From positions 124,001 to 188,000 of the forward strand of contig NZ_HG917869.1 in NCBI RefSeq assembly GCF_000577895.1: DNA of 64,000 nucleotides, written 5' to 3'. This DNA is from Clostridium bornimense. Lineage in GTDB: Bacteria > Bacillota > Clostridia > Clostridiales > Clostridiaceae. Shown piece by piece: positions 55,012 to 63,725 of this stretch (its first letter is position 1; every line of letters starts with the position of its first letter). Below the pieces are notes generated by a model. The model was not told where the DNA came from and searched no databases. It saw only the letters and a program-made list of their open reading frames with translations. The translations under genes and the position numbers were made by a program.

Positions 55012-55246
55012 TTAAACTTAAATTTATATAATCCATTATGCAAAATCTTTTTGTATATAGAAATATATTAGAAGTTAATAACATAAGAAAAATAATGTTT
55101 TAGTGAGCTTTAAAGAGATAAATTGATAATATGAGCATGAGGTAAAAAATAACAATATTGAAATATAAAGTGTATAATTATATACTTAATACAGTATTAT
55201 ATAACCTATATAGGAATAAAAAAAATTATATAAAGGAGTAATGAAA
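55012..55246. other. Intergenic stretch without recognised features
   Basis: AT-rich. TAAAGGAG for the next gene is the only clear signal. No ORF or stable hairpin was noted. Confidence 0.4.
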
Positions 55247-55585
55247 ATGGGAGAAGATTTTGAAATTCGAAGTAAAACATTGCCTTTTAGAATAATGAGA
55301 AAAACTATATATTTACTAATAGTTTCAATTGCTATTCTAATGGTGCTAATTATTACAGGGGCAGGATATCATTCATGGGTCATTACTGGTGATATATTCA
55401 TTTATATAATAAGCATAATTGTATCTTTTGGAAATATAATAGGGTATGGTTATCATGTCAATAAATATATTATAGATCCTATTGATAAAGCTTATATTTC
55501 AATGGTAAAAAGATATTTAGATAGTGGAGTATTACCAGATAATCAAGTAAAGTATTGTATTCTTAAAATCATAAAAAAGAAATAA
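55247..55585 (+). CDS. Small membrane protein, 112 residues
   Basis: ATG 55247 is favoured over ATG 55241 because AAAGGAG then has eight bases of spacing. Two hydrophobic helices (about 22-42 and 52-70) with a short loop; the C-terminal 40 residues are basic (VKYCILKIIKKK). No family recognised. It precedes the second surface-protein gene by about 100 bp. Confidence 0.55.
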   Translation: MGEDFEIRSKTLPFRIMRKTIYLLIVSIAILMVLIITGAGYHSWVITGDIFIYIISIIVSFGNIIGYGYHVNKYIIDPIDKAYISMVKRYLDSGVLPDNQVKYCILKIIKKK

Positions 55586-55689
55586 GAATCCAAAAGAAAG
55601 ATGATACAAAATGTGTCAAAAACTTGAAGAACAAAGTGGTATATGGTATCATTTCCTTATGTGTATGAAGGACATAGGGGGATGTAATA

Positions 55690-57543
55690 GTGAGGAAAAT
55701 TACAAAAATGATAGCTATAATGATGGCCTACATATTAGCTATTGTAAGTATACCAATAGATATTTTAGCAGTAGATCAAAATGATACTATTAAAGTTGAA
55801 AAATATCTAAATTACAATATTGGTTATTTAAAGTCAGCAATAATGTATAAAAATAAATCTATAATTCAATATATAGAGAAGGAAAATGCTGATGAGGAAA
55901 GTTATACAACAAATGTATCATTACTAGATAATAATATTGAAAAGCCTATTACTAAAATTTCTAAAGAGCATTGGATTAGTGATTTTCAAGGTAAAGGTGA
56001 AAAATGCGAATTTATATATAGTGATGATATAAATATGAAAAAAATTCAGTTTGATTTTGATAATAATAGTTTGAGAGCTGATAAGATAAACAATGAAGAA
56101 AAAAATTATAATGGAAACTTAGAAAATACACTATTAAAGGTAAATGAGAAATATAGTACAAACTATACTGAAGAGAACATTGAAAAATATACTATTAATA
56201 AAAATACAAAATATGATAATGAAGGTAACACAATAGATGTATATACTTTAACTATATATAATGAAGGCAATGCAGAAAAATATAATGTAGTATTAAATGA
56301 AAAATGCAATTATGTATCTAAAAGTAATTCATTGGACATATATTTTGAAAAAGATAACACTATAGATATAGTTGAGTTTATGGAAAGCGATTCATGTTAT
56401 TATATTACTAGAATTAAAGATGATGAAATACTTACAAGAGGAATTATAGAAAATTGTAATTTTTACAATAGAGATAGTATAGCAGTAATTGGTGATAAAG
56501 TATACATAAAAAAAGACTCTGAAGAAACATGTCTTTATGAATATATTTTTGAAAATAACAAATATATTTTGAATAAAACATTTGGAGGATATATTGAGAC
56601 GTTTTCAAAAGATATTGATGATAATATATGGTTAATAGAGAGAGTTAATGATAAAAAATATGTTTCAAAGATAGAAAATGATATTCTTTCAAGGAAATAT
56701 GAAATTTGTGTTGATATGAATCGTTTATTTGTTTATGATGAAAAAAATATTATAGTAGCGTCACCTTATGGATATACATCAATTAATAAAAATGGTGCAA
56801 GTGTATCGGAGATTCAAAAGGAAAATAACTTTCCAGAAGGTACAAAAATTATTGAAGAGAGCAATGTAGAAAATATAGGGAGCGGATTCTGTAAAGCAAC
56901 GATAGAAAGTCTTGATCCTAATACTGCTAATGGATTTAATATAACATTAGAAGAAGGAATGAGAGGAATAGAACTATTTATAAAGGATATAGAATCTATA
57001 AAAAATGGAGTAGGTTCTTTAATAGTAGAAATCAGTAACAATGCAACAATTAACATTCCTTTTTCTGTAATGAATAAAAAATTGTTAGATGGAGCAGAAG
57101 GTATTAGATTTAGATTTTATACAGAAGATAATACTGAAATAATTAAAAATTTAAAAGCTGTAAATAAGATATTTAATTTTAATCTATCTATTGTAAATAG
57201 TAATGGAGAAATTGATATACATAACTTCGCTGATGGTTCTAGTGATATTAAATTAACTTTACTAGAAAATGAAATAGAATCATTAGATAAAGAGAAAGCA
57301 GTTGTATTTTATTATAATGAAGGCAGCGAAGAATTTGAAATGATGTCTAGTAGAGTTAATGGAAATGATGTTACATTTAATACTAATCATTTTTCAAAAT
57401 TTATTATAGCAGAGACAGTAGCGGTACCGACTCCAGATACTCTTGAAGAAACAGGATCATTAATAAATATAAAGACAATATCAATGGCATCGCTTATTTT
57501 AATATCAATTGGAGCATTTATTTTCCTTAGAAGACGTATATAA
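55690..57543 (+). CDS. Secreted surface protein with LEETGS-type C-terminal anchor
   Basis: 617 residues, GTG start behind AGGGGGATG. Signal peptide to about 27 (ends ILA). About 30-375 is homologous to the protein at 52081 (YLNYNIGYLKSAIMYKNKSI; SKDIDDNIWLIERVND). It has an additional C-terminal region (about 390-580) with LVIEI-type beta strands and FNTNHFSKFIIAE, as in bacterial Ig-like or adhesin domains. The end is LEETGS, a hydrophobic helix and RRRI. This is a sortase-like signal with Glu where Pro is usual. Confidence 0.65.
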   Translation: MRKITKMIAIMMAYILAIVSIPIDILAVDQNDTIKVEKYLNYNIGYLKSAIMYKNKSIIQYIEKENADEESYTTNVSLLDNNIEKPITKISKEHWISDFQGKGEKCEFIYSDDINMKKIQFDFDNNSLRADKINNEEKNYNGNLENTLLKVNEKYSTNYTEENIEKYTINKNTKYDNEGNTIDVYTLTIYNEGNAEKYNVVLNEKCNYVSKSNSLDIYFEKDNTIDIVEFMESDSCYYITRIKDDEILTRGIIENCNFYNRDSIAVIGDKVYIKKDSEETCLYEYIFENNKYILNKTFGGYIETFSKDIDDNIWLIERVNDKKYVSKIENDILSRKYEICVDMNRLFVYDEKNIIVASPYGYTSINKNGASVSEIQKENNFPEGTKIIEESNVENIGSGFCKATIESLDPNTANGFNITLEEGMRGIELFIKDIESIKNGVGSLIVEISNNATINIPFSVMNKKLLDGAEGIRFRFYTEDNTEIIKNLKAVNKIFNFNLSIVNSNGEIDIHNFADGSSDIKLTLLENEIESLDKEKAVVFYYNEGSEEFEMMSSRVNGNDVTFNTNHFSKFIIAETVAVPTPDTLEETGSLINIKTISMASLILISIGAFIFLRRRI

Positions 57544-57571
57544 TATTGTTATAAATGGAAATATGATATAA

Positions 57572-57608
57572 AATAATGGAGTAAGATTTTCTTACTCCAT
57601 TATTTTTG
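57572..57608 (+). terminator. Terminator between surface-protein and ligase genes
   Basis: AATAATGGAGTAAGA pairs with TCTTACTCCATTATT, then TTTGT; the next ribosome site follows within 10 bp. Confidence 0.85.
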
Positions 57609-57623
57609 TAGAAGGGGAAGGTA

Positions 57624-59399
57624 ATGAGAAATATATTTTTGTACATTATGACAGCTATGATTTTTTTAGCGCCGTATAAGTATATGAATCAAGATAATGT
57701 TAATGGAATATTGATACTTATAATAGCTGCTTTTTCGGTATTTGGTTTAAAGAAAATAAAAGGGAATAAAACATATTTAGTTTCTATTTTAGTTTTAGGG
57801 GTAGTATCAGTACTATCATTATTTAGGACATCGTTAACTATAGATTCGTTACAGGGAGTTGCCATATATATATCCTTAGTTCTTTTGTATTTAATTTTCT
57901 CGTACTATAAAGAGGATGAAGAAAAATTATTAAAAATATTAACATATACTATTGCTATAGGATCTGTATTTTATATTGTTTTGCAAGGGGCTATATCCAG
58001 GGGTGGCATATTAGAAGGAAGAATTGATGGAAATATAGGATATGCTAATAGTTATGCTTTAGTTATGCTTATGGCATTATATTTTAATAGAATAAGAGAA
58101 AGAGATTCATTAAAAGAAATCCTAGATATAGTTTTTGTTTTAGGGCTATTATTTACTGGATCAAGGAATTCTTTGTTATATTTAGCTATATTTTTAGTTA
58201 TTGATATATTAATTTATAAAAGAGAAAATAAAAAGTGGAATTTTATCTTTGTATTTAATATGTTGATATCTACAGCTATGTATCTTTTAATAGAAAAGCT
58301 TGGATTAGCAATAGCTCTAGTATTGCCTATACTAATAATTATGTATTACTACCTTATCAATGATAAATATATGAAGATAATAAATATAATAACTGTCATA
58401 GCAGTACCTATAAGTATTATAGTTGTTATTTTTACAAATAATAATTTGATAAATAGACTATCAGCAATGTCTATAAGTTCTCCTGAATTTCAACTTAGAA
58501 TAGGATATTTTGAGGATGTTATAAGATATGTATGTAAAAATCCTTTTGGAGGAGGAATTAATACATATATGTATAATCAAGGATCATTCCAAACTGGATT
58601 TTATGATGTTAGATATGTTCATAATGCATTTGGACAAGCTTTATATGATATGGGATGGATAGGATTAATATCATTTATACTTGTATTTATAGTTGGTCTT
58701 GTTGTTATCTTAAAAGGATCACATAAGAGAAAATTATATTATTTAGCATTATATCTTACAATATATTGTCATAGTATTCTTGATTTCAATTTTGCTTACA
58801 TGTTTACTATACTTGCGATAGCGCTTATTGTAGGGTTTTCTGGAAATGAAAATATATATGTAGAATTTAATACTAAACCTATATTTATTCCAGTTGCAGT
58901 TATAGCATTATATATATCTATAATATCCATTATGAATTTTTCAGCTCAGATGCTATTTGAAAATAGATATTATAAAGCAACTATATCGGTTGGAAAGGTT
59001 CTAGAAAATATTACTGTAGGTGATAATATAGGAGCAGAATTTCAATTTAAAGGTTATGTAGGACTTTATTCAGATAGCGATGATACTGAAAACATAAAAA
59101 AAGGAATAGAAGTTATAGAAGATCGGGTAAATATAAATAATAGGCAATTGTACATTTATGGTGATCTTGCTATGGCATATGGAGAATTAAATGATGTTGA
59201 TAAAGCTTCATATTATTATGAAAAGAATTTAAAATTGCAGAAGTATAATTTAAATGTCTATGAAAATTATTGTGATATGTTAAGAAAAGTTGGAGAAAAT
59301 ACAGGCGTGAAATATGAAGATAGATGTAATAAAATTATGAAAAAGTATAATGATATACAAGAAGATAGAAGTGAATTATCGAAGAAAAGATTTTACTAA
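57624..59399 (+). CDS. O-antigen ligase/Wzy-like membrane protein with C-terminal TPR
   Basis: 591 residues. About ten to twelve hydrophobic helices cover 1-445. The region GRIDGNIGYANSYALVMLMA, then GSRNSLLYLA and the large loop with FQLRIGYFEDV ... NPFGGGINTYMY ... VHNAFGQ are the WaaL/Wzy (Wzy_C) hallmarks. About 470-590 is TPR-like (LAMAYGELNDVDKASYYYEK). Such proteins join or polymerise surface polysaccharide on an undecaprenyl carrier. No glycosyltransferase genes are adjacent. AAGGGGAAGG precedes the ATG. Confidence 0.8.
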   Translation: MRNIFLYIMTAMIFLAPYKYMNQDNVNGILILIIAAFSVFGLKKIKGNKTYLVSILVLGVVSVLSLFRTSLTIDSLQGVAIYISLVLLYLIFSYYKEDEEKLLKILTYTIAIGSVFYIVLQGAISRGGILEGRIDGNIGYANSYALVMLMALYFNRIRERDSLKEILDIVFVLGLLFTGSRNSLLYLAIFLVIDILIYKRENKKWNFIFVFNMLISTAMYLLIEKLGLAIALVLPILIIMYYYLINDKYMKIINIITVIAVPISIIVVIFTNNNLINRLSAMSISSPEFQLRIGYFEDVIRYVCKNPFGGGINTYMYNQGSFQTGFYDVRYVHNAFGQALYDMGWIGLISFILVFIVGLVVILKGSHKRKLYYLALYLTIYCHSILDFNFAYMFTILAIALIVGFSGNENIYVEFNTKPIFIPVAVIALYISIISIMNFSAQMLFENRYYKATISVGKVLENITVGDNIGAEFQFKGYVGLYSDSDDTENIKKGIEVIEDRVNINNRQLYIYGDLAMAYGELNDVDKASYYYEKNLKLQKYNLNVYENYCDMLRKVGENTGVKYEDRCNKIMKKYNDIQEDRSELSKKRFY

Positions 59400-59823
59400 A
59401 AAAAGAAATTTCAGAATAAAATAAATGAAAATCCTAGTGTTATACTCTGGGATTTTTGTTTTATATTTTCAAAAAATTGTTCTATAAGAAAAATGGTAAA
59501 ATAGTTGAAAAATTGTTAAGGCCAAGAAAAAAAATTCGATAAATATATTGCGGACTATTTAATAAATTACAATATTCATATAAAATTTTAAAATCAATAT
59601 AGAAACTATAGAAACTTAATGATGATTTGTATAGATTTTAATAAAAAAATAGTGATATTTAATGCATTAATATGGTTAATGAAAAAGAAAATAATAAAAT
59701 ATATAGGTATACTTGTAAATTGCAATAAAATATTGTAGAATTTATAGTAGGTATTGTAAAAAAATAAATAGTTAGGTAATTTGCATAAGGGCGTTGAACA
59801 TTAACAATAAAGGGGGAGGAAAA
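59400..59823. other. 424-bp intergenic region
   Basis: AAATCC and GGATTT (59429-59456) form a weak hairpin after the ligase gene. The rest is extremely AT-rich, with no ORF having a ribosome site. It probably holds the promoter of the repeat protein gene, but no single promoter stands out. Confidence 0.4.
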
Positions 59824-61938
59824 ATGTTTAAAAATGTTGGGAACAAGCTAACAGTGTTAGGCGAAGGACTCTTTTGGGTTTCTATTGTAGTGTCTGGGGG
59901 AGCATTCGCATTAGTATCAAATGTTACAGGGAATCCTATATATGGGATTGCTGCTGTTGTAGCTATTATGATAATATATGTCCCAGTTTCTTGGTCCGTT
60001 TGTGGTTTAGGTGAGTTATTACTTACTACAAAAGAAATGTCACAATCAATGAAAAGGAATGAAGAAACTTTAGAGAAAGTGATGCTTAGACAATCTAGTA
60101 CACCTACTACTAAGGATATCTTGGGAATGCAAGATATTTTAACTAATGAAATAGCTAAAGAAGTTAAAGAAGTTAGAAAAGAAGTTAAAGAGGCTACTAG
60201 TAGAATTAATGTAAGAGCTATAGAAGATATCGAAGATGATGGAAGATATGGTGGAGTAAATGCAAATGATGACTATATGGATAGAGAAGCAATGAGGAAT
60301 GCTAGAAGAAATGATACCTTTAATACAAATGGATTAAATAGAAGAGAAATTACAGGTGATGTAAGAGTACCAAGAGAATCCATGGATGATTTAAGATCAA
60401 TGGGTGAGCCAGTGGATGACTTAAGAAACAGAAGAGAACCAATGGACGATTTAAGATCAATGAGAGAGCCAATGGATGACTTAAGAAACAGAAGAGAACC
60501 AATGGACGACTTAAGATCAATGAGAGAGCCAATGGATGACTTAAGAAACAGAAGAGAGCCAATGGACGACTTAAGATCAATGAGAGAGCCAATGGATGAC
60601 TTAAGAAACAGAAGAGAACCAATGGACGACTTAAGATCAATGAGGGAGCCAATGGATGACTTAAGAAACAGAAGAGAACCAATGGACGACTTAAGATCAA
60701 TGAGAGAACCAATGGATGACTTAAGATCAATGAGAGAGCCAATGGACGATTTAAGAAACAGAAGAGAACCTATGGATGATTTAAGATCCGTTAGGGAGCC
60801 TGTAGAGGATATCAGAGGTAGAAGAGATTCTATGCCTATGGATGACCTAAGAGGCAGGCACGATTCCATGGATGATCTAAGAGGCAGAAGAGAGCCTATA
60901 GATGATCCTAGATCTAGGAGGTCACCCATATTAGGCCAAAATGAGAACTCGATAAACAATTCTATAAGAAGTGTTAAAAAAAACGAAGACATGGAGGCCT
61001 ACAATAGAATCAAAAAAAATATAACTACAAGTGGTTATCATACTGCAGCAATAAGAGAAGATGGTACTGTAGTAGCTACAGGATATAATAAATATGATCA
61101 ATGTAATGTTGCTAAATTTAGAGATATAGTAGCAGTATCATCATCAGATTATAATACTATCGCATTAAAGAGTGACGGTGGTGTAATCGCCGTTGGAAGT
61201 AATGAAGATGGTCAATGTGAAGTAGATAAATGGGCTGATATAATTGATGTAAAGATTAGTAACTCACATGCTGTCGGTTTAACTAGTAATGGAACAGTAT
61301 TAGCAGTAGGATATAATAAGTATGAAGAATGTAATGTGTCCACTTGGAGAGATGTGGTATCTATAGCTATTGCTGAATATAGTACTATAGGGGTAAGAGC
61401 TGATGGAACAGTATTTGCAAAAGGATATAATGAGGATGGACAATGTGATGTAGATACTTGGACAGACGTTATTGAAGTATCTACTAGTAATGATCACACT
61501 GTAGGCTTAAGAGCTGACGGAACAGTGGTAGCTACTGGTAGCAATACTTATAAGCAATGTGATGTTGCAGATTGGACTAATGTAGTTTCAGTAAAATGTG
61601 GAAGATATCATACTATTGGTTTAAGAGCTGATGGAACAGTATTAGCAACTGGATCAAATAAGTATGAAGAATGTAATGTATCAAGTTGGACAAATATCAT
61701 AGGTATTGAATGTGGAAGATATCATACTGTTGGTTTAAGAGCTGATGGAAAGGTATTAGCTGCTGGATATAATGCTTATGAACAATGTGAAGTTTCAGAG
61801 TGGTCTGATATAGTTGCTATTGATGCTGGAGATGTTCATACTGTTGGTATTGAAAAAGATGGAACAGTAGTAGCAACAGGAGAAAATAATGATGGACAAT
61901 GTGAAGTTCAAGGATGGTTTAATATAAAAGCACAATAG
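59824..61938 (+). CDS. Membrane protein with REPMDDLR tandem repeats and RCC1-like propeller
   Basis: 704 residues from ATG 59824 (AAAGGGGGAGG upstream; TTG 59794 precedes that site). Two membrane helices (about 14-34 and 40-62), then a charged coiled coil (about 75-125). About 185-365 is some 18 ten-residue units of type REPMDDLRSM/REPMDDLRNR. About 400-704 holds eight repeats of about 40 residues (HTVGLRADGTVVATG ... QCDVxxW), the bacterial form of RCC1 repeats, which should fold as a beta-propeller. No enzyme motif. The topology and the small paralogue downstream suggest a membrane-bound scaffold. Confidence 0.75.
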   Translation: MFKNVGNKLTVLGEGLFWVSIVVSGGAFALVSNVTGNPIYGIAAVVAIMIIYVPVSWSVCGLGELLLTTKEMSQSMKRNEETLEKVMLRQSSTPTTKDILGMQDILTNEIAKEVKEVRKEVKEATSRINVRAIEDIEDDGRYGGVNANDDYMDREAMRNARRNDTFNTNGLNRREITGDVRVPRESMDDLRSMGEPVDDLRNRREPMDDLRSMREPMDDLRNRREPMDDLRSMREPMDDLRNRREPMDDLRSMREPMDDLRNRREPMDDLRSMREPMDDLRNRREPMDDLRSMREPMDDLRSMREPMDDLRNRREPMDDLRSVREPVEDIRGRRDSMPMDDLRGRHDSMDDLRGRREPIDDPRSRRSPILGQNENSINNSIRSVKKNEDMEAYNRIKKNITTSGYHTAAIREDGTVVATGYNKYDQCNVAKFRDIVAVSSSDYNTIALKSDGGVIAVGSNEDGQCEVDKWADIIDVKISNSHAVGLTSNGTVLAVGYNKYEECNVSTWRDVVSIAIAEYSTIGVRADGTVFAKGYNEDGQCDVDTWTDVIEVSTSNDHTVGLRADGTVVATGSNTYKQCDVADWTNVVSVKCGRYHTIGLRADGTVLATGSNKYEECNVSSWTNIIGIECGRYHTVGLRADGKVLAAGYNAYEQCEVSEWSDIVAIDAGDVHTVGIEKDGTVVATGENNDGQCEVQGWFNIKAQ
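60376..60910 (+). repeat. Coding tandem repeat, 30-nt units in 60-nt pairs
   Basis: Units alternate between ...RSM and ...RNR types, giving five nearly perfect 60-bp copies (60421-60720). The alternation then slips (two RSM units in a row at about 60700-60740), showing loss of one 30-nt unit. The later units are degenerate. Confidence 0.9.
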
Positions 61939-61945
61939 TATAAGT

Positions 61946-61978
61946 TAGGCACTAAACGAAAAGTTTAGTGCTTTTTAA
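61946..61978 (+). terminator. Terminator after the RCC1-like gene
   Basis: GCACTAAAC-GAAAA-GTTTAGTGC, then TTTTT. Confidence 0.85.
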
Positions 61979-62002
61979 AAAGAAATAGGGGGGGAGACTA
62001 CA

Positions 62003-62248
62003 ATGCTTATTAAAGATGTTGGAAATAAACTTACAAAATTAGCTGGTGTTATTTTTATCGTATCTATTATAGCTTCTGTTGGAGCATGTTTCTTAGTAAA
62101 AACAATTACAGGAGAATTAATTTTTGGAATTTTAGCATCAGTAGGTTTTTTAATTCTATACATGCCTTTATCTTGGATAATATATGGTGTTGGAGAGTAT
62201 ATTAAGACCCTTAAGGACTTAGGCGAATATATGAATTATGTTGATTAA
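62003..62248 (+). CDS. Small membrane protein paralogous to the N-terminus of the RCC1-like protein
   Basis: 81 residues. MLIKDVGNKLTKLAGVIF and ILYMPLSWIIYGVGEYIKTL mirror MFKNVGNKLTVLGEGLFW and IIYVPVSWSVCGLGELLLTT of the upstream protein. Two membrane helices and a short cytoplasmic tail, with no repeats. This anchor type is widespread in Firmicutes small membrane proteins. It may form mixed complexes with the larger protein. GGGGGGGAGAC precedes the ATG. Confidence 0.7.
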   Translation: MLIKDVGNKLTKLAGVIFIVSIIASVGACFLVKTITGELIFGILASVGFLILYMPLSWIIYGVGEYIKTLKDLGEYMNYVD

Positions 62249-62266
62249 AATATAATGGTTGCGGTA

Positions 62267-62306
62267 AAGGCTGTTATAAAACAATTAATTGTTTTATAAC
62301 AGCCTT
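62267..62306. terminator. Perfect 40-bp palindrome acting as terminator
   Basis: AAGGCTGTTATAAAACAATT is followed directly by its exact reverse complement, then ATTTTTTAATA. Confidence 0.85.
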
Positions 62307-62450
62307 ATTTTTTAATATTAGTAGTTTGTAAAATTACTATTTTTAATATTTTTTGTTACATTTAGTATATTTATTAAAAAAATTAGTCAAAAACAGTAAT
62401 AAATGTATTATAATTATAATTGTAATTATATTTTTTAGAGGTGATTAAGG

Positions 62451-63710
62451 ATGAAAATATTATTGTACGGATTAGAAAAAGGTCATTTAATCGTAGAAAA
62501 ATATTTAAAAAAGAATCATAAGATTGTAGGCTATGTCGATGAATTTTTCAAAGGGAAAGAATATAATGAAGTAGATGTTTATATGAAAGATTCTATTAAT
62601 GATTTGAAATTTGATTATATTGTTATAGCTATTGAGTCTGTGGGAGAAAGAAAGAAAGCATATGAGGATTTACTAAAGTTAGGTATTGAAAGTAATAAAA
62701 TAGTTAATTTTTTTGATATATATATGGACTGTTATAGTTATAGACTAGATATTCCATTAAAAAAGATAGATAGGATAATGTCTAATGTTAATAAGCCACT
62801 AGATGGAATTATATTAGGAATTAGTCATGGATTGTGTGGTATTAATCCTAAATATCTGCAAAAAAACTTTTGTAATTTAGCGATACCTTCTCAGGATTTA
62901 TATTATAATTTAAAGCAGTTGAAACATTTAATTAAAAATTACAAAGATAAAATAGAGAAATTGCAATATGTTGTAATAGATATGTTTACATATATATATT
63001 TTAATTATGATATATCATTGACTAAAAATGCTGTGTTATATTATGAATTAAGTGGCTATAGAGATGATGAAAGTCATAATTTTGCTAAAAATAAGAACTT
63101 TGATGGTACTATTTCAGAAGAGTTAGCAAAAATACAAGCGCGATATGAGAAGGAAGGTATAGAGAAGTATTCAAGAAAAGATGTAAAAGAAAAGAAAGAT
63201 ATTTATAATTCTTTGTTTGATATGGATAATGTAGATGTAAATGAAGATTTTAAAAGAATGGGTATATATGATAGATATGTAAGTGATTTTTCTACTAGAA
63301 TTGAAAGAGAAAGAATAATTACTGATGAGGAAATTGAAAAGTTAAAATCTGAATATATGCCGAATAGTATTGCTGTTAATATGTTTAGTGAAACTGTGAA
63401 AGAAAATATCGAAATATTCAATGAACTGTTAGAGACAATATTTGAACTAAATAAAGATATGAAAGTGTATCTAGTTTTAATTCCGCAATATATAGAAAGA
63501 GAAATAAAAGTACAAAAAGAAGATTTAGAGTGGAAACCAAAGTTTTACGATATCTTATCAAAGTTTAGAGAAAAATATAAATTCGAAATTTTAGATTTTA
63601 AGGATTGCGAAGATATATCTGCAAACCGAGAATATTATTATGATTTTGGACATCTTAATTATAAAGGATCAATGGTATTTACGGAGTTATTAAACAGTTA
63701 TATATATTAA
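62451..63710 (+). CDS. Rossmann-like plus SGNH/DltD-like protein
   Basis: 419 residues. About 1-95 looks like the nucleotide-binding fold often placed before sugar-modifying enzymes (KILLYGLEKGHLIVEKYLKK ... FDYIVIAIESVGE). About 115-419 resembles SGNH/DltD-type hydrolases or acyltransferases: block I is LGISHG with a possible nucleophile Ser, and the C-terminal DFGHLNYKG (about 396-404) supplies the Asp-His pair. No signal peptide, so cytoplasmic. Possible acyl transfer on a surface sugar. A Crp/Fnr gene follows after 15 bp. Confidence 0.55.
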   Translation: MKILLYGLEKGHLIVEKYLKKNHKIVGYVDEFFKGKEYNEVDVYMKDSINDLKFDYIVIAIESVGERKKAYEDLLKLGIESNKIVNFFDIYMDCYSYRLDIPLKKIDRIMSNVNKPLDGIILGISHGLCGINPKYLQKNFCNLAIPSQDLYYNLKQLKHLIKNYKDKIEKLQYVVIDMFTYIYFNYDISLTKNAVLYYELSGYRDDESHNFAKNKNFDGTISEELAKIQARYEKEGIEKYSRKDVKEKKDIYNSLFDMDNVDVNEDFKRMGIYDRYVSDFSTRIERERIITDEEIEKLKSEYMPNSIAVNMFSETVKENIEIFNELLETIFELNKDMKVYLVLIPQYIEREIKVQKEDLEWKPKFYDILSKFREKYKFEILDFKDCEDISANREYYYDFGHLNYKGSMVFTELLNSYIY

Positions 63711-63725
63711 AGTGGAGATAAAATA

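Noticed and set aside
60421-60780. CRISPR-like regular 60-bp periodicity
   Set aside because: The repeats are contiguous without unique spacers, lie wholly inside an open reading frame and keep codon phase; they are a coding tandem repeat.
60273-60992. Long minus-strand ORFs of 239 and 130 codons
   Set aside because: They are antisense reflections of the tandem repeat (endless SSIGSL units), with no ribosome site.
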